64,000 bases of DNA, taken from the NCBI GenBank assembly GCA_963576565.1, contig OY755039.1:71883412-71947411 (forward strand), written 5' to 3'. The notes under the pieces were generated by a model. That model had not been told where the DNA came from and searched no databases. It saw nothing but the letters and a program-made list of their open reading frames with translations. Position numbers and translations under genes: made by a program. This document shows positions 22,482-34,389 of this stretch, one piece after another. Positions within the stretch are counted from its first letter, which is position 1. Every line of letters begins with the position of its first letter. This DNA comes from Aspidapion aeneum (taxonomy: Eukaryota; Arthropoda; Insecta; Coleoptera; Brentidae).

Positions 22482-23064
22482 GTAAAGCCCATCACACACA
22501 AAAATGCATAGCGCATAGCCTGGCGCATAGCATAGCATCGCTGGTCTTATGGAAGTGTCCATTACACACGAATATTGCATAAGGGCGTTATGCAAGTCCC
22601 TTAACCTAAGTTTTGGAGGTTTTTGTCCGGTTTGTTTTAATGAAATTTGGTTTGTTTTTTGTGTACTCTATGATTTTTTTGAGATAGATAATGATGAAAT
22701 ATTTTTGGGATGGATAATGATGAAATAAATTTAAAATTGATATCATTCTGTCTATCCAGAAAATTCAATATTCCCACCACTAGACGACCAAATATTATAA
22801 AAACTTCTTTAAAAAAAAACAATAAAAATACTGGGATAAAAATATATTTTTTTAGGTTGTCGTTTTCCTTTCTTTTGCTTTGTTTTGTTGATCACGTGAT
22901 TTATTTTTATTATAAGAAAACATGAGTTCACCATTAAAAGTTCAACCTTGTGGGAATTGCTATGCAAAATAAATATGGCGTCTTCTGGGCGATAGCTGAT
23001 TGGTCGGAGCTTATGCTATGCCACGCTATGCGCTATGCATTTTTGTGTGTGTGATGGGCTTTAC
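22482..23064. mobile_element. ~583-bp MITE with GC-rich TIRs
   Basis: Left end GTAAAGCCCATCACACACAA then AATGCATAGCGCATAGC; the right end is the complement. TA is present at both outer edges. Subterminal GCATAGC-type short repeats occur in both arms. The interior is AT-rich with no convincing protein. Confidence 0.78.
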
Positions 23065-23250
23065 ATACGTAAACCAAGCTTTCTGTTGTTGGCACTAGAT
23101 GGCAAAGTCGCTAGTCAACATTTTTTTCGTACTATAGCGAATATTGATTTAAATTTCCCTAAAAGGTGTGGAATCCTTGTAAGTAGATATGGAAAGAAAT
23201 CCTTTAATATTTCTTTCCCTAAATATGATTATGACATTTAGGGTCCACCT

Positions 23251-23354
23251 CACTGACTTTTTTTTCGTTACTTAGCTTAAAGCGTTTCTTAATATAATCA
23301 TAATCTGACGTAATAAGGAACACTTAAGGCTAAGTAAGGAAAAAAAAGTCAGTG
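23251..23354. mobile_element. 104-bp palindromic MITE
   Basis: Starts CACTGACTTTTTTTTCGTTA and ends with the near-complement (GGAAAAAAAAGTCAGTG). Arms about 30 bp; the loop contains ATAATCATAATC. Confidence 0.75.
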
Positions 23355-23399
23355 CAATGGGCTATTACTTACTTAGAATGGACATCATGTTATTAGCCA

Positions 23400-23904
23400 C
23401 CGACCGAGGGTGTTCAAAGGCTCGAGCGTTTGATTTGACGCCCAAGTGCTCGGCAGCTCTGCATCTTTTTTAAATGGGATGCATGCTCTTCAAGGCAAAT
23501 CATTTAAAAAATAAATGGATCCATGACGAATCTGATACCTTCCTAGCTAGCTTATTAGCACACTTCAAGTGAAGCCATGATACATCAGCCTTAAAAACAG
23601 TTTTTTTAAATATCTTAGAAACTAAAGCTCTTACGAAGTTTTTGGTTATTACACAAATAATTGAGCAAAATGTAGTCTACTATATTCCGAAAACCGCATA
23701 TTGATACGACGCTCCATTAAAAAGTTAGCATTTTTAAAAATTTTTAGTCATTAACATCAATGGATTTTGACCAAAATCTAATGAACTCGTACGAGTGTCG
23801 AACACTATTTTATCTGAAAATTTTATCAGTTCAACGGTTTGAGAGATATTTTGTTACGGACAGAAATAATATACACACACACGCATACACACCTACACAC
23901 ACAC

Positions 23905-23953
<49 letters not shown>

Positions 23954-24133
23954 GACATCACGACGATATTGATAAGATAGGTCAAAATACGTGAAAATAC
24001 ACCCAAATAACACATTTCCGGCGTTATCTGAAAAAAAAAATTTCGTCGGAAGGTAAAAAAAAAGAGGAAGAGCGGCCGAGCACTTCAAGGCGTCAAATCA
24101 AACGCTCGAGCGTGAACAGGTTCGGTTGGTGCT
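23400..24133. mobile_element. TIR element enclosing CA-family copy 3
   Basis: Inverted ends of about 58 bp, including CTCGAGCGTTTGATTTGACG on the left and its complement on the right. The interior (23512-24055, minus orientation) is a member of the dispersed CA family with a long (CA)n at about 23876-23948. Either the family normally has these ends or a family member inserted into this element. Confidence 0.7.
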
Positions 24134-24709
24134 TCTGCTAACTACCTTATTAATATAAAATGGTAATATATAAGTGTTCAAATTATTTAAAAAAAAAATA
24201 TATTCAAAATTATTACCTAAAATCTATAGTGGGCAAAAAAAAATAATTCGAAAAAACGCAATATTTAAAAAGAAAACGATAAAAATCGTGTCAAGACATT
24301 TGCAAGCATGTATAAAATATGTCACAGTCATTGACTTCTATACCCTACGGGTAGACCCGGCATGGGCCTTAATTGCCATTATATCAAGCTTTTATCGCAA
24401 TTGACCAAATACAAGTAAAAATTTAATGAGCAAGACAGGGATGAAAATAGAATTTCGGTTTGCTAACTCCGAACACATGCAACATCGCAAAAATATTCTA
24501 TTTGCTTGTCTTGGATAGAAAAGGGCAGTGGCGGCGCAAAATAAAAATTTTGAATTCCACTAGCATTTGTTTATCAACAATGTTCTGTTTGAATAATAAA
24601 TAATTCATACTTGTGTATACTGTGTTTACAAAATTCTCTTCAGTAAAAAAAAGAGTAAAAAGAATTTGTTAGCATGCTAAGTGCAGTGGATGTATTAAAA
24701 TTATTGTTT

Positions 24710-24934
24710 TCATCTTAGAACTTTACAAATGTTGTACCTTCCAGGTAAAATATTTTCTTTGTTTGAACAAGGGTCTTCTTCAGCTCTTCTCTTCTTGGGT
24801 GGACTACAAGTTATGCTCGAGTCAGATGAAATTTCGGAACTAAAAATTTCAATTCGGAATGGGACAACTGGGCGCCGGGACAACTCGGCGCCGCCAACAG
24901 GGCGCCACGCCGGCCCTAATGGGCGCCGGGCCAA
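24710..24934 (-). CDS. Small conserved ORF of the minisatellite element (copy 2)
   Basis: A 74-codon minus-strand frame equivalent to 8779-8991: the same minisatellite-derived N-terminus, then SSEISSDSSITCSPPKKRR, AEEDPCSNKENILPG, and the identical end RYNICKVLR. Differences from copy 1 are a few replacements plus a short in-frame length change upstream of SSE. Keeping the frame across two diverged copies points to past or present selection. Function unknown; the basic cluster could be a nuclear-localisation signal. Confidence 0.45.
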   Translation of the reverse strand: MARRPLGPAWRPVGGAELSRRPVVPFRIEIFSSEISSDSSITCSPPKKRRAEEDPCSNKENILPGRYNICKVLR

Positions 24935-24954
24935 TTCAGCGCCGGCCTATTTTC

Positions 24955-26615
24955 TTTTTCGATAAAATGTGCAGATAAACAACAAAATAAATATGTTATT
25001 TATACAAAAATTTCAACATCTATTAAGTCGAGTGTTGAAATTTGGTAGGTGTAGTGTTCTGGAAACCTGGTAAAAATACCATTTACGTTTTTTATTGCAA
25101 GAATATCGAATCCAAAATGGTGGATTTCTTTATTTTTAAACCGATTTGTCTCAAACTTGAAAGTTTGCAGTGTTTGAGATCACTTAATACAGTTTTAACA
25201 CAAACAAAGAAAAATTAAAATGCGGATCCAAATGGTAGATTTTCTTATTTATGCACCAATATTCATCAAATATAGAACTTGGTAGTGTTTCAACTCGTTG
25301 AATATGATTTTTGAGTCAAACTCAAAATGGCGGATTTCTTTATTTTTAAACCGATTTGTCTCAAACGTGAAAGTTTGCAGTACTTGAAAGCACTTAATTT
25401 CAAATGATGGATGGAAAATGGCTGATTTTTTTATTTATGCACCGATATGTATCAAATATCAAACTCATAAATAATTTAAAATGGCGGCTCCAAAATGGTG
25501 GACTTTGCTGATTATCATTTTTGACTTAAACTCATAAAAAAATCAAAATGGCGAATCCAACATGACAGACTTTTTTATTTACTAACCGATTTGTCTTAAG
25601 CTTAAAATATATATATATAAAAGTCTGCCATTTGCAAGTGTGAGTCACAAATTGTATTAAATGACCTTAAGCACTGCAAACTTTCAAGTTTGAGACATTT
25701 GAGACAAATTCGTTGAAAAATAAAGAAACCACCCACCATTTTGGATCCGCCATTTTGAATTTTTTATGAGTTTGAGTCAAAAGTTCTATATTTGATACAT
25801 ATCGGTGCATAAATAAGAAAATCCGCCATTTAAATTTTTTTATTAGGATGTAAGTGATCTCAAGCACTGCAAACTTTCAAGTTTGAGACAAATCGGTTTA
25901 AAAATGAAGAAATCCGCCATTTTGTATCCGTCATTTTGGGTTTTTCATGAGTTTGAGTCAAAAATCGTAATCAGCGACTTGAAACACCGCCAAGTTCCAT
26001 ATCTGATACATATCAATGCATAAATAAGAAAGTCCGCCATTTTGGATCCGCCATTTTAATTTTTTTAAGTTTGAGTGTAAAACTGTATTAAGTGATCCCA
26101 AACACTTCAAACTTTCAAGTTTAAGACAAATCGGTTTAAAAATAAAGAAATCCGCCATTTTGGATCCGCCATTTTAAGTTTTTCATGAGTTTGATTCAAA
26201 AATCGTAATCAGCGACTTGAAACACCGCCAAGTTCTATATTTGATAAATATCGGTGCATAAATAAGATAATCCGCCAATTTGCATCCGCCATTTTAATTT
26301 TTTTAAGTTTGAGGGTAAAAATGTATTAAGTGATCCCAAACACTTCAAACTTTCAAGTTTGAGACAAATCGGTTTAAAAATAAAGTAATCCGCCATTTTG
26401 GATTCGCTATTCTTGTGATGAAAAACGTAAATTTTATGTTATTAGGTTACCAGAACTCTAGACCTACCAAAATTTCAACACTCGACTTGATGGATTTAAC
26501 TCTAACAAAACCAAATTTCAAGAATATCACATAAAAGATTTTTTAAAGATGTTTTTGGATAAATAATAATCTATCTATTTTGTTTTTCGTCTGCACATTT
26601 TATCAAGAAAAAATA
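24955..26615. repeat. Palindromic array of AATGGCGGATCC-type units
   Basis: Alternating blocks of about 115-125 bp, one centred on ACCGATTTGTCTCAAACTTG and one on TATTTATGCACCGATATGTA, each bordered by AAAATGGCGGATCCAAAATG-like sequence. Orientation flips near 25610-25650 at an (AT)n stretch, so the two halves are inverted repeats of each other. Short reading frames here are repeat translations. Confidence 0.8.
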
Positions 26616-26714
26616 TTTTAGTCCGGCGCCCAGTTGGCCCGACGTCCAGTTGGCCCGGTGCCCAGTTGGCCTGCCGCCCAGTTGGCCCGCCGCCCAGTTG
26701 GTGGCGCCCAGTTG

Positions 26715-26995
26715 TTTATTTATTTTATTTTTTTTTATTTATTTCTCAAATATCAACTGCCAAAGGCCAATTACAGATAGATAGTAAAATCTCACATTGT
26801 GACACATATTTCCAACCATTATAAATAAAACTTAGAAGTCCCGTGACCCGTTTATTCTCATCTTCTACTCAGAAGGTCTCGAATTGCTCAGAAATTATTT
26901 AATTATAAATTATTTAATTATAACTTGCTTGCTACCATGATAATTATTAATTAAATAGTTTAAAACAGCGATGCTTATTAAAGTAAAGTAATTCT
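26715..26995 (-). mobile_element. LINE 3' end, 281 bp, 5'-truncated
   Basis: On minus it ends GAGAAATAAATAAAAA followed by an A-rich tail. It is flanked by AGTTG (26710-26714 and 26996-27000) inside the minisatellite. Only 3'-UTR-like sequence is present (TGTAATTGGCCTTTGGCAG). Confidence 0.7.
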
Positions 26996-27024
26996 AGTTG
27001 TCCTAGACTGCAACACATTTCAGG

Positions 27025-29004
27025 ACAAATTATTATTAAAAAATAATCTTATAAGTGCGGGGAAGTGACACTTTCTGAATCAAAATGTGTGAGGGTAAAA
27101 TCGCACGGTCGCAGAAAAAACTATCTATTGTGACGCTACTGAACTTTCTCGTGTTTTAGCAAAAACTATCCGTCAAGACGACTTACCCATGAAATGTTGT
27201 TTTTTCATCGATTTTTTTCTTCTTTTGCACAAAAAACAATTTTGCACCATATTTGAACTCAAATAGTTACTTCTAAACTTGTTTTTAAACGTTTTTAAGA
27301 TTTCTTTTTGTAATATTCCCGCACGAAATTTAAAAAAATTCATCTCCGTACTTAGACAACATTGTCTATCAGTTTTCCCTGTATAAACCGACTAGCAGGC
27401 CGAATCACTCAAAATACGGCAGGTGACTTAAAAGTAGCCAGCTGCTTTTCTGTCGCACTTATGCCGTCAGTGTGAAAGAGATAAAAGTACCCATATATTA
27501 TCTAGGGTATTATTAGCATGCAAAATCAGCCTATCTTTGTCCGTCTCACATGTTCAATAATGTCTATCTGTTTTAATTGTAAAAGAAATACCCGCCCTTA
27601 GGAACCAAATTGGATAGGGTCAATAAAAAATGCCTTGTCTTTCCGTCTCTAAAGCCCTTTCAGGGCTTTATACCACTCAATGGTCACAGTGCAAAAAAAT
27701 AAATAAATAAAACATAAAAAAAAGAATCATTATTCAAAAATTAAAACAAAAATTTGGGATCATATTAATAAAAACAAAACGATAAAAAGTAAGAAAAAAA
27801 ATAAAAACAAAAACAAAGAAAATAAAATTTTAAATCTTAATGAAAATAAAAAAATTGGCTTGGTTATATAACGGTAGTAGAATTACACCTAACACAATTA
27901 AAAAAAACCGATAAAAAGATTGTCAAGACATTTTCAAACATTATAAAATATATGTAAGTAAAACAAAATATAAAAAAAACAAAAATCAATATTTAAAAGA
28001 AAAACTGCAATTAAAATTTTAATCAAAATAATTAAATTGGCCTGGCTACATCACAGTGGAAAAATTTCATCACTCTATTACTAAAAACACACCTATGCAA
28101 TTGCGTCGCTTAAAAAAACACGTTGGTCGACATTTGCGACGCTTATACTTTAATGTAATTACTCTATTAATTACTGAGTAATTAAACATATATCTGGAAG
28201 CAGAACTGTATTTTCCAGCTAGGTAAAACATTGGCATGCCCGGTAACTTTTATACAGTGGAGAAGGGGGGTTCAGAAATAAGAAAAATTTAAGCGCCACA
28301 TGTGTTCAATACCAATGTCTTACAAAAGGATCTTAAATGAAATACAGTTCAATTCAAATGCTGTAGTTAAACCATGAAACTCTACTCTAAAAAACAAAAA
28401 AATTGACTTATAACAAGATAACATTTTATGAATGAACTTTTAACCCATAGTTAAAATTAGACCAAGTCATGGACCTATCCATTTTCAACCCACTGGTTAA
28501 ACTGAAATGAATAGAGAACAATTTATAGGTAGACAGACATCTCCAACAGGGTACAAAGTCTATCACAGTGTACCCACATTTGAGTCAGTAGTGGGGAAAC
28601 TCGATTACCTACTTTAATAGTTAAAAAAAAATACACTCCAAAATCAGTCCATTATAGGGGAGATCCGGACCAAACATCTGTTGTCATAATTCTACGTTGG
28701 ATAGAATGAGACAGACAGCAACCCAGTCCGGGATCTACCCCATGAGGTAAAACTATTTATAAAAAAACTAAAAAAATTAACTTCATTTTCGTTCACTAGC
28801 GCTCTTTTGTCTCTGCAAAGTTGGTCATTGGGTTGTACAAATAATGCAAAAATTTAGTTCATCTTGTATATTTTATAGGCTGAGGTTAATATTGGAAACA
28901 TGAATTAAATAAATAAATGAAAGAAGAAAAAAAAAGTCACAGCCAATGCACTTTCAATTTTACAGGAAAAATTATAAATAAATATGCCGCAAAATGGTGG
29001 TTAT
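27025..29004. other. AT-rich sequence, nothing recognised
   Basis: Includes an A-rich stretch with AAAT-type short repeats (about 27690-28020). No coding frame, RNA gene or element boundary could be supported. Confidence 0.5.
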
Positions 29005-29010
29005 GACGTC

Positions 29011-29474
29011 TGTTTGCCCGCAGTTAGAAAAACGATAACTGCAATGGACTGTATATATTTTAGTTAATGAAAGCGCGAACAAACATAAATATATTGATAT
29101 GAAATCACGAAATAATTAAGGTCCATAGGTTAATTGTTGGTACCACACAACGGAAATCAGAAACAAAGCACTCACCAGTTTGCAGCCAATTTCTCCACGT
29201 TCCAAGGGGCCCCTGTCTTGATCTAATGCTGGCACCACGTAGCTGAAGGGCTGAAGTTTTTAGTTCTATGCTTCAGTACACCAAAATCGAGCACTTTCAA
29301 GTGTAGAAATTTGAAATAGTTGGAGAAAGTAAATTAACACGCCATTTTCTCGAGGCGGTCGAAAAAGGATCTCACTGATTCTCGGTGCGCATGTCCAAAA
29401 TGTACTCTGTCCGTCATCCAATTGTGTGGTTTTTAAAATTTACAAACAACCGCGAAATTTAGCGGGAGCTAACA
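29011..29474 (-). repeat. BEL/Pao-1 3' LTR (464 bp)
   Basis: Begins TGTTTGCCCGCAG and ends GAGCTAACA on plus. Matched by 34824-35285. Confidence 0.95.
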
Positions 29475-29723
29475 TAACTGCCCTCCAAAACACACAATTT
29501 TAGAATATCAGCCGGACAGATATAGATATAAGAAAAATGATCGATCGATAAATATAAATGAATGAAAAACAGATAAGTAGCGTAAGTTTATTTAGAGATA
29601 ACGAAAACCCGAAAAAGTCAAAACAAACAAAATTAAAAAAAAATAATAATTACCTATTGTAATAATTGACTTCCATAGGTAGAAAAAATTAAAATTACTT
29701 TTAATTCGGCAAGAGGCACAGCT

Positions 29724-30985
29724 TTACAACTGGCCGCTTGTAAACACCGGTAGCCGTACCGTCGCAACACGCACCTGACCGTCTCCGCCGGGATGCAGTT
29801 CGATGACCCGACCGACTGGCCATTTCAAAGGTGACTGAATGTGATCACTCGTTATGATAACCAAATCATTTAATTTGATATATGGAATGCACCTACAAAC
29901 CCTTCGGTGGACAGTTCCATGGTTAATTCCAAATGCACGCAATGTGTGGCCGTACAGACAAACACACAGACATACGATTTGAAAGCTTTACAACCACGGT
30001 AACGATGAGGAATCGCAAAGAAAGGTCCACAAAAGTCGATAGCTACACTCGAAAAAGGTTTTAGTTGATTGATTCGATGAGCGGGAAGTGAACTCATTAT
30101 GGGCGGTCTATAGGGCTTAGGGTTGATTCTAAAACATTGCAAGCACTTGGATATGGTTCTTTGAATTGCCCGTCTGGCAGATAATATCCAGAATTGCTGT
30201 AAAAGCAGATTATGTAATGTTTTAAACCCAGGATGAAGGTATTGTCGATGAGTGGACTCGATAAGAAGAGTAGTTAGACGATGGTTACTCGAAAGTACGA
30301 CGGGGTGTTTTGCAGAATAAGACAAAAGGTCAGATTTTTGTAATCTGCCACCGACTCGAATGATATTATTTTCATCAAGAAAAGGTGAAAGTTTTCGAAA
30401 AGGTTTCGGTATTGGTTTATCCTTAGATAACGCGGAAAAAAGCTCAGAAAAGCAAGAACCTTGAACGCGTTTGATAAGAAGGTATAACGCACTTTGCATC
30501 TCACCGGTGGTAGGAAAAACAATATTTTCAAAAATAATTTTTTGGTCCGGTGGCTTAGTGGGTTTTTGACAGGAATGGTTTTGCAAAAGGTTAACTATTC
30601 GAAGGACATAACAAATGATACGTTGAATTTTTGATATAGATGAATATTTGATAAGAAGCTGATCTAAGAAGTTAACGTCAATTATCGCATTGCAACAGAC
30701 CTTTAGCTTTTCCTCCAGATTAATATCTCCGTAATCAATCGGCATTTTTGATTTATGAAAATCGGGCCATTCGTTTTCGGGAGACCACAAAAACGACAGT
30801 GCGTTCCACCACATGTCATGTGAAATGAGCTGTGAAGGGGTGGCCCCTCGTGACGCAATATCGGCTGCATTTAAAGCAGAAGGAATGTAGCGCCATGAGT
30901 TTGAGGGAATGATTTCTTGGATTCTACTGACTCGATTTCCAATAAAGGTTTGCCAGCGATTAGGAGGGGATGAAAGCCAATGCAA
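29724..30985 (-). pseudogene. pol: BEL/Pao-1 integrase region, core deleted
   Basis: Begins after a nonsense codon in RNase H (MHWLSSPPNRWQTF; ADIASRGATPSQL). The integrase zinc domain is present (LIESTHRQYLHPG...KCLQCFRINPKPY), followed by the first catalytic Asp in SVAIDFCGPFF. After HLELTMELSTEGF the sequence jumps near 29890 to the C-terminal domain (LNDLVIITSD, WPVGRVIELHPGGDGQVRVA). The second Asp and the Glu are therefore missing: about 500 bp are gone relative to the intact element at 43.3-43.8 kb. The remaining frames end at 29724. Confidence 0.9.
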
Positions 30986-30991
30986 TACGAC

Positions 30992-32052
30992 TTACGAATC
31001 GCAGAAAGTAACGATATTTGTAAAAGTTATTTTTCCTTCATAGCTAGATAAAACGAAGTCAATTAATTCGCTTAAAAGAAATGCGCCTAGGAGTTCTAGC
31101 CTAGCCAAAGTTTGTGACTTTATAGGCGCGACCCTAGATTTTGCAGATATGAGAGAAACAGATATATTGTTTTCCTCTTCTACAAGAAAATATACGACGC
31201 CTGCGTAGCCTCGAATTGAAGCGTCACAGAAGCCGATGATTTGACAGGTATTGGTTTTTGACAGATGGATTTGTCGGGGTAATTGAAAATTGGAAAGAAG
31301 CGGGAATTCAGAACGAAGTTTGTTCCAAGAGTCGATGATAGAAGAATCTGGTTCTTCGTCCCAGCCTATTTCCGATATCCACAACTGTTGCAAAATAAAT
31401 TTTGCTTGTAGCAACAAGGGACAAAGAAAACCTAAGGAATCGAAGATTGTTCCTATGATAGATAAAATAGAATGTTTGGTTGGGGGTTTGTCCTTCATTC
31501 GGCATTGATAAGAAAAAATGTCGTTTTTTGGATGCCATTGAAGTCCTAAAACTTTGATAAAGTGGGGTTCCTCCTTGTCAAAAGAGAGAGGCATTTGACG
31601 ATCGGATTCTGGCAATGTTGCCAATAACTCAGGACAATTGCTTGCCCATTTTTTAAGTTCAAATCCTCCCGACTTCAACAAATCATTGAGTTCCGTTTGA
31701 AGGGAAAGAGCTTCAGAAAGCGAAGGGCTAGTTCCCAAGATATCGTCGATATAGATTGACGTTTTTAAAACAGTACTAGCCATAGGAAAACGTTCATTTT
31801 CTCTCTCTGCTAGCTCATTTAATGTACGCATGGCTAGAAAAGGTGAGCATGTCATGCCAAAAGTGACAGTAGAAAGTTCCCACACTGAAAGTGGGTCCTG
31901 TGGAAAAAACCTCCACAATATCCTTTGATAAGGACGGTGATAAGGATTGATAAGGACTTGACGGAACATCTGTTTGATATCAGCATAGGATTAAGACGAA
32001 ACGTAAGGAGTAAAGAAGCAATATCCTTTTGAAGTTTCGGTCCAGATAACAA
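30992..32052 (-). pseudogene. pol: BEL/Pao-1 reverse transcriptase and RNase H
   Basis: The RT palm carries STVTFGMTCSPFLAMRTLNE and the catalytic YIDD box (TSIYIDDILG, plus 31742-31753). The thumb has VLGLQWHPKND and SIIGTIFDSLGFLCPLLL. The RNase H-like domain has IGFCDASIRGYAGVVYF and LARLELLGAFLLSELI. It ends at a TAA directly after FCDS, where homologues continue. The N-terminal part of RT (LLSGPKLQKDIASLLLTFRLNP) lies in a different frame near 31980-32050, so at least one frameshift separates it. Confidence 0.92.
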
Positions 32053-32056
32053 CGTG

Positions 32057-33277
32057 TCATTGAGACATATTTTTTGGGGTGACTGCCGAACAATCCCAGA
32101 CTACCCTTAATTTTGTACTTAAGCTTTCCGGCTTTAGTACGCAATGATGTGCTAAAAAACATGATACGTCGACTTTTGGTTGACTAGATAAAACTAAACT
32201 CATATGATTAGAATCGATATAGTCTTGCATGAAACTTGAATAGGCAGTGTACAGATCAGGAATTTTGATTAATCTATTTTCTAGAAGTAAAAATCTACGA
32301 TAAGCTTGCGGATAAGTATTTCCTAGGTCAGGGTTTATTTTATCTTTAAACGGAAGATCTACCATGAATCTACCGCTCGGTTGCCGTACGACACTCGCAG
32401 TAAAAATTGATTCCGCTTGTTTTTCTTCCTTTGATAAGATTTGTTTTTTAGGCAAATGTTCGATTTCCCAAAACCTAGGGATAATGACCTCTAACGGAGG
32501 TGAATGACTCGTTAAAAAACAACTGGTTCGTTCCGTAAGACTATCTACTTCGTCCACTTTTCCCATGACGACCCAGCCAAAGATGGTTTCAAGGGCTGAA
32601 GGTGGCCCTATTTGTCCAAGAACCCTGCCCTCCTTGAATATCTGTGCGAATAGCTCGCAACCAATAACTAGGTCCACAGGTCTAGATTTGAAATAAGATG
32701 GGTCGGCAAGTTTAAGGTTTTCCAAGTGTTTCCACTGATTATCGTTCAAAGTGAATGTAGGCATATTGGAGCATAATTGTGGAACGACAATTGCTTCGAA
32801 ATTAAGTAAAGGAGTGACCTGTCCTTGTGGCTTAATGTGACATTGAACGAGCCCTTTGGAAGTAAAAGAAGACATTTGATTTAATCCGAATATTTCAGTG
32901 GTGTAACTTCGCCTAGGAAGATTAAGACGCTGAATACACTTTTCACTGATGAAACCTGTCTGTGATTCAGAATCAAGCAGTGCCCTTACAGGTTGAAAAT
33001 TTCCGCAACCGTCCATAACATCTATTATGGCGGTGCATAAAAGAAAGGTACCTGAAGGTCCTGAGGTATTTAATGACACATGAAGATTATTGACAGGTGG
33101 TGTGTGAATGACAGGACTAGTATCTTGGCTTTCAGACTCTTTATTAGTTTCTAAGATATGAGTTAAAGTGTGGTGCCTTTTACTATTGCAAGTCCTGCAT
33201 GAATATTTTGATTTGCACGTATAGACATAATTTTTTCTGCTTGACGAAAGATAGACGATCGATAGGTGAGAGGTCAA
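32057..33277 (-). pseudogene. pol: BEL/Pao-1 zinc motif, protease and RT N-terminus
   Basis: Starts in the Cys/His region (SCRTCNSKRHHTLTH). The retroviral-like aspartic protease follows, where the expected Asp-Ser-Gly reads Asp-Ser-Glu (RALLDSESQTGFIS, plus 32966-32974). This is a single-codon change that should abolish proteolysis. Next come BEL-specific sequence (LVIGCELFAQIF, LETIFGWVVMGKV) and the RT start (VLKPESLSTKLRVVWDCSA). The frame then ends at 32057. Confidence 0.9.
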
Positions 33278-33898
33278 GAAATGTTTGACATTTCGAAAGC
33301 ACGTGACCTTGATTACACCGGAAACATTTTATTCCCGTACTTGAATTAGTTGAGGTGCCAGCCAGTCCTATAAAAGGCGAATTGGATGATTTATAGGTAG
33401 GCTTTTGCCCAAACTGATTTTGCATAGAATTTGAATTTTGATAGGTAGGCTTTTGCCCAAACTGATTTTGCATAGAATTTGATTTTTGATAGGTAGGCAC
33501 CTTTTTGGGTGCTGTTGATTGAGGAAGTGATTCCAAAACTTTACATCTTTTTTCTAGAAATTGAAAAAGTGACTGAAAAGTGGGAATTTCGGTATTAGTA
33601 TTGGCGTGACTCATTTCGAAATTTGAACGCGTCGGAATATCCAATTTTTCTAACAAAATGAAAAAAATAATAAAGTCTCAACTGTCAACGTCAAAGCTAA
33701 GTGATTTTAAAATTTCTAGGGATTCCGAAAGGTGTCAATTAAATTACGCAATTCTTTAGCTGACTCGTTTTTTAATGTGGAGTTCATAATTGTGCTTAAA
33801 GCATCATTTGCGAGGTCTCGCTTGTTTTGATATTTATTGACTAATTTGTCGTAAGCAATTTTATAATTTTGATCAGATAAGCTAATCCCTGATATCAA
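33183..33898 (-). pseudogene. gag: BEL/Pao-1 gag C-terminal part with CCHC knuckle
   Basis: Two frames (33716-33898 and 33183-33656) carry the middle and end of gag: SDQNYKIAYDKLVNKYQNKRDLAND, typical of the DUF1759 region, then a short repeated linker (GQKPTYQNSNSMQNQF twice). A zinc knuckle CFRCNQGHVLSKC ends this part. Frameshifts lie between the frames and at the junction with the protease frame. Confidence 0.85.
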
Positions 33899-33966
33899 TT
33901 TTAAAGGCTCATCCTCGAGATATGAAAATAAATATTGAAGTTTTCGAACGTTACTTAGACTTTGAT

Positions 33967-34389
33967 CTATAATGTTATTAAAAAGATCGAAAAGCTTGGC
34001 CTTAATTTTTTATCACCTCGAAATATGGGAATACCTAACTCTTTGAGTTTTGGAGTTTCGTTTTGTCGAACATATGATCCCGAAAAGGATGGGGCCTCAA
34101 CCGGAAATATTTTAGAGTAAACCCCCTTACACGCATAAAAATATTTACGAGCTTCTAAAAGGATCGCATCTTGCGTTTTAAACTCCTCGTCGTCCGAGTC
34201 GTCTATCAACATAATGACATCATTATGTGCCAACATGCATTTATCGAAAGTTTCATCCAAGTCGGAATACCTCACTTGAAACTCGTTTCTCGCTTTTTCG
34301 TCCGTTGCCGCGGTCTGTGAAAACACATAACACTCGGTGATCGCAGATAAAAAACCCTTGCGTTTTTGCACGGCTTTTTTGATAGACAT
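33967..34389 (-). pseudogene. gag: BEL/Pao-1 gag N-terminus
   Basis: Starts MSIKKAVQKRKGFLSAITEC; an in-frame upstream ATG at 34431 is less likely because it adds 14 non-typical residues. The acidic DDSDDEEF and the sequence PKLKELGIPIFRGD match the usual start of BEL gag before the particle-forming region. The last residues after FRGDKK are out of frame; a small indel near 34005 breaks it. Confidence 0.85.

Larger units (their letters stand above)
24328..27024 (-). repeat. Unclassified minisatellite/palindrome element, right copy
   Basis: Reverse-orientation partner of 8400-9394, with the same outer edges. Order on plus: tail (24328-24700), small ORF on minus, minisatellite with GGCGCC units (24858-24945), a long AT-rich palindromic tandem core (24955-26615), a second minisatellite (26622-26714), a LINE-tail insertion (26715-26995), then the terminus AGTTGTCCTAGACTGCAACA. 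It is larger than the left copy because the core has expanded from ~250 bp to ~1660 bp. Confidence 0.8.

Noticed and set aside
22094..22528. Frames of 75-77 codons
   Set aside because: No domain and no conservation evidence; the minus frame overlaps a MITE end.
23760..24088. Frames with (TH)n and (CV)n
   Set aside because: Translation of the (CA)n tract inside the dispersed repeat.
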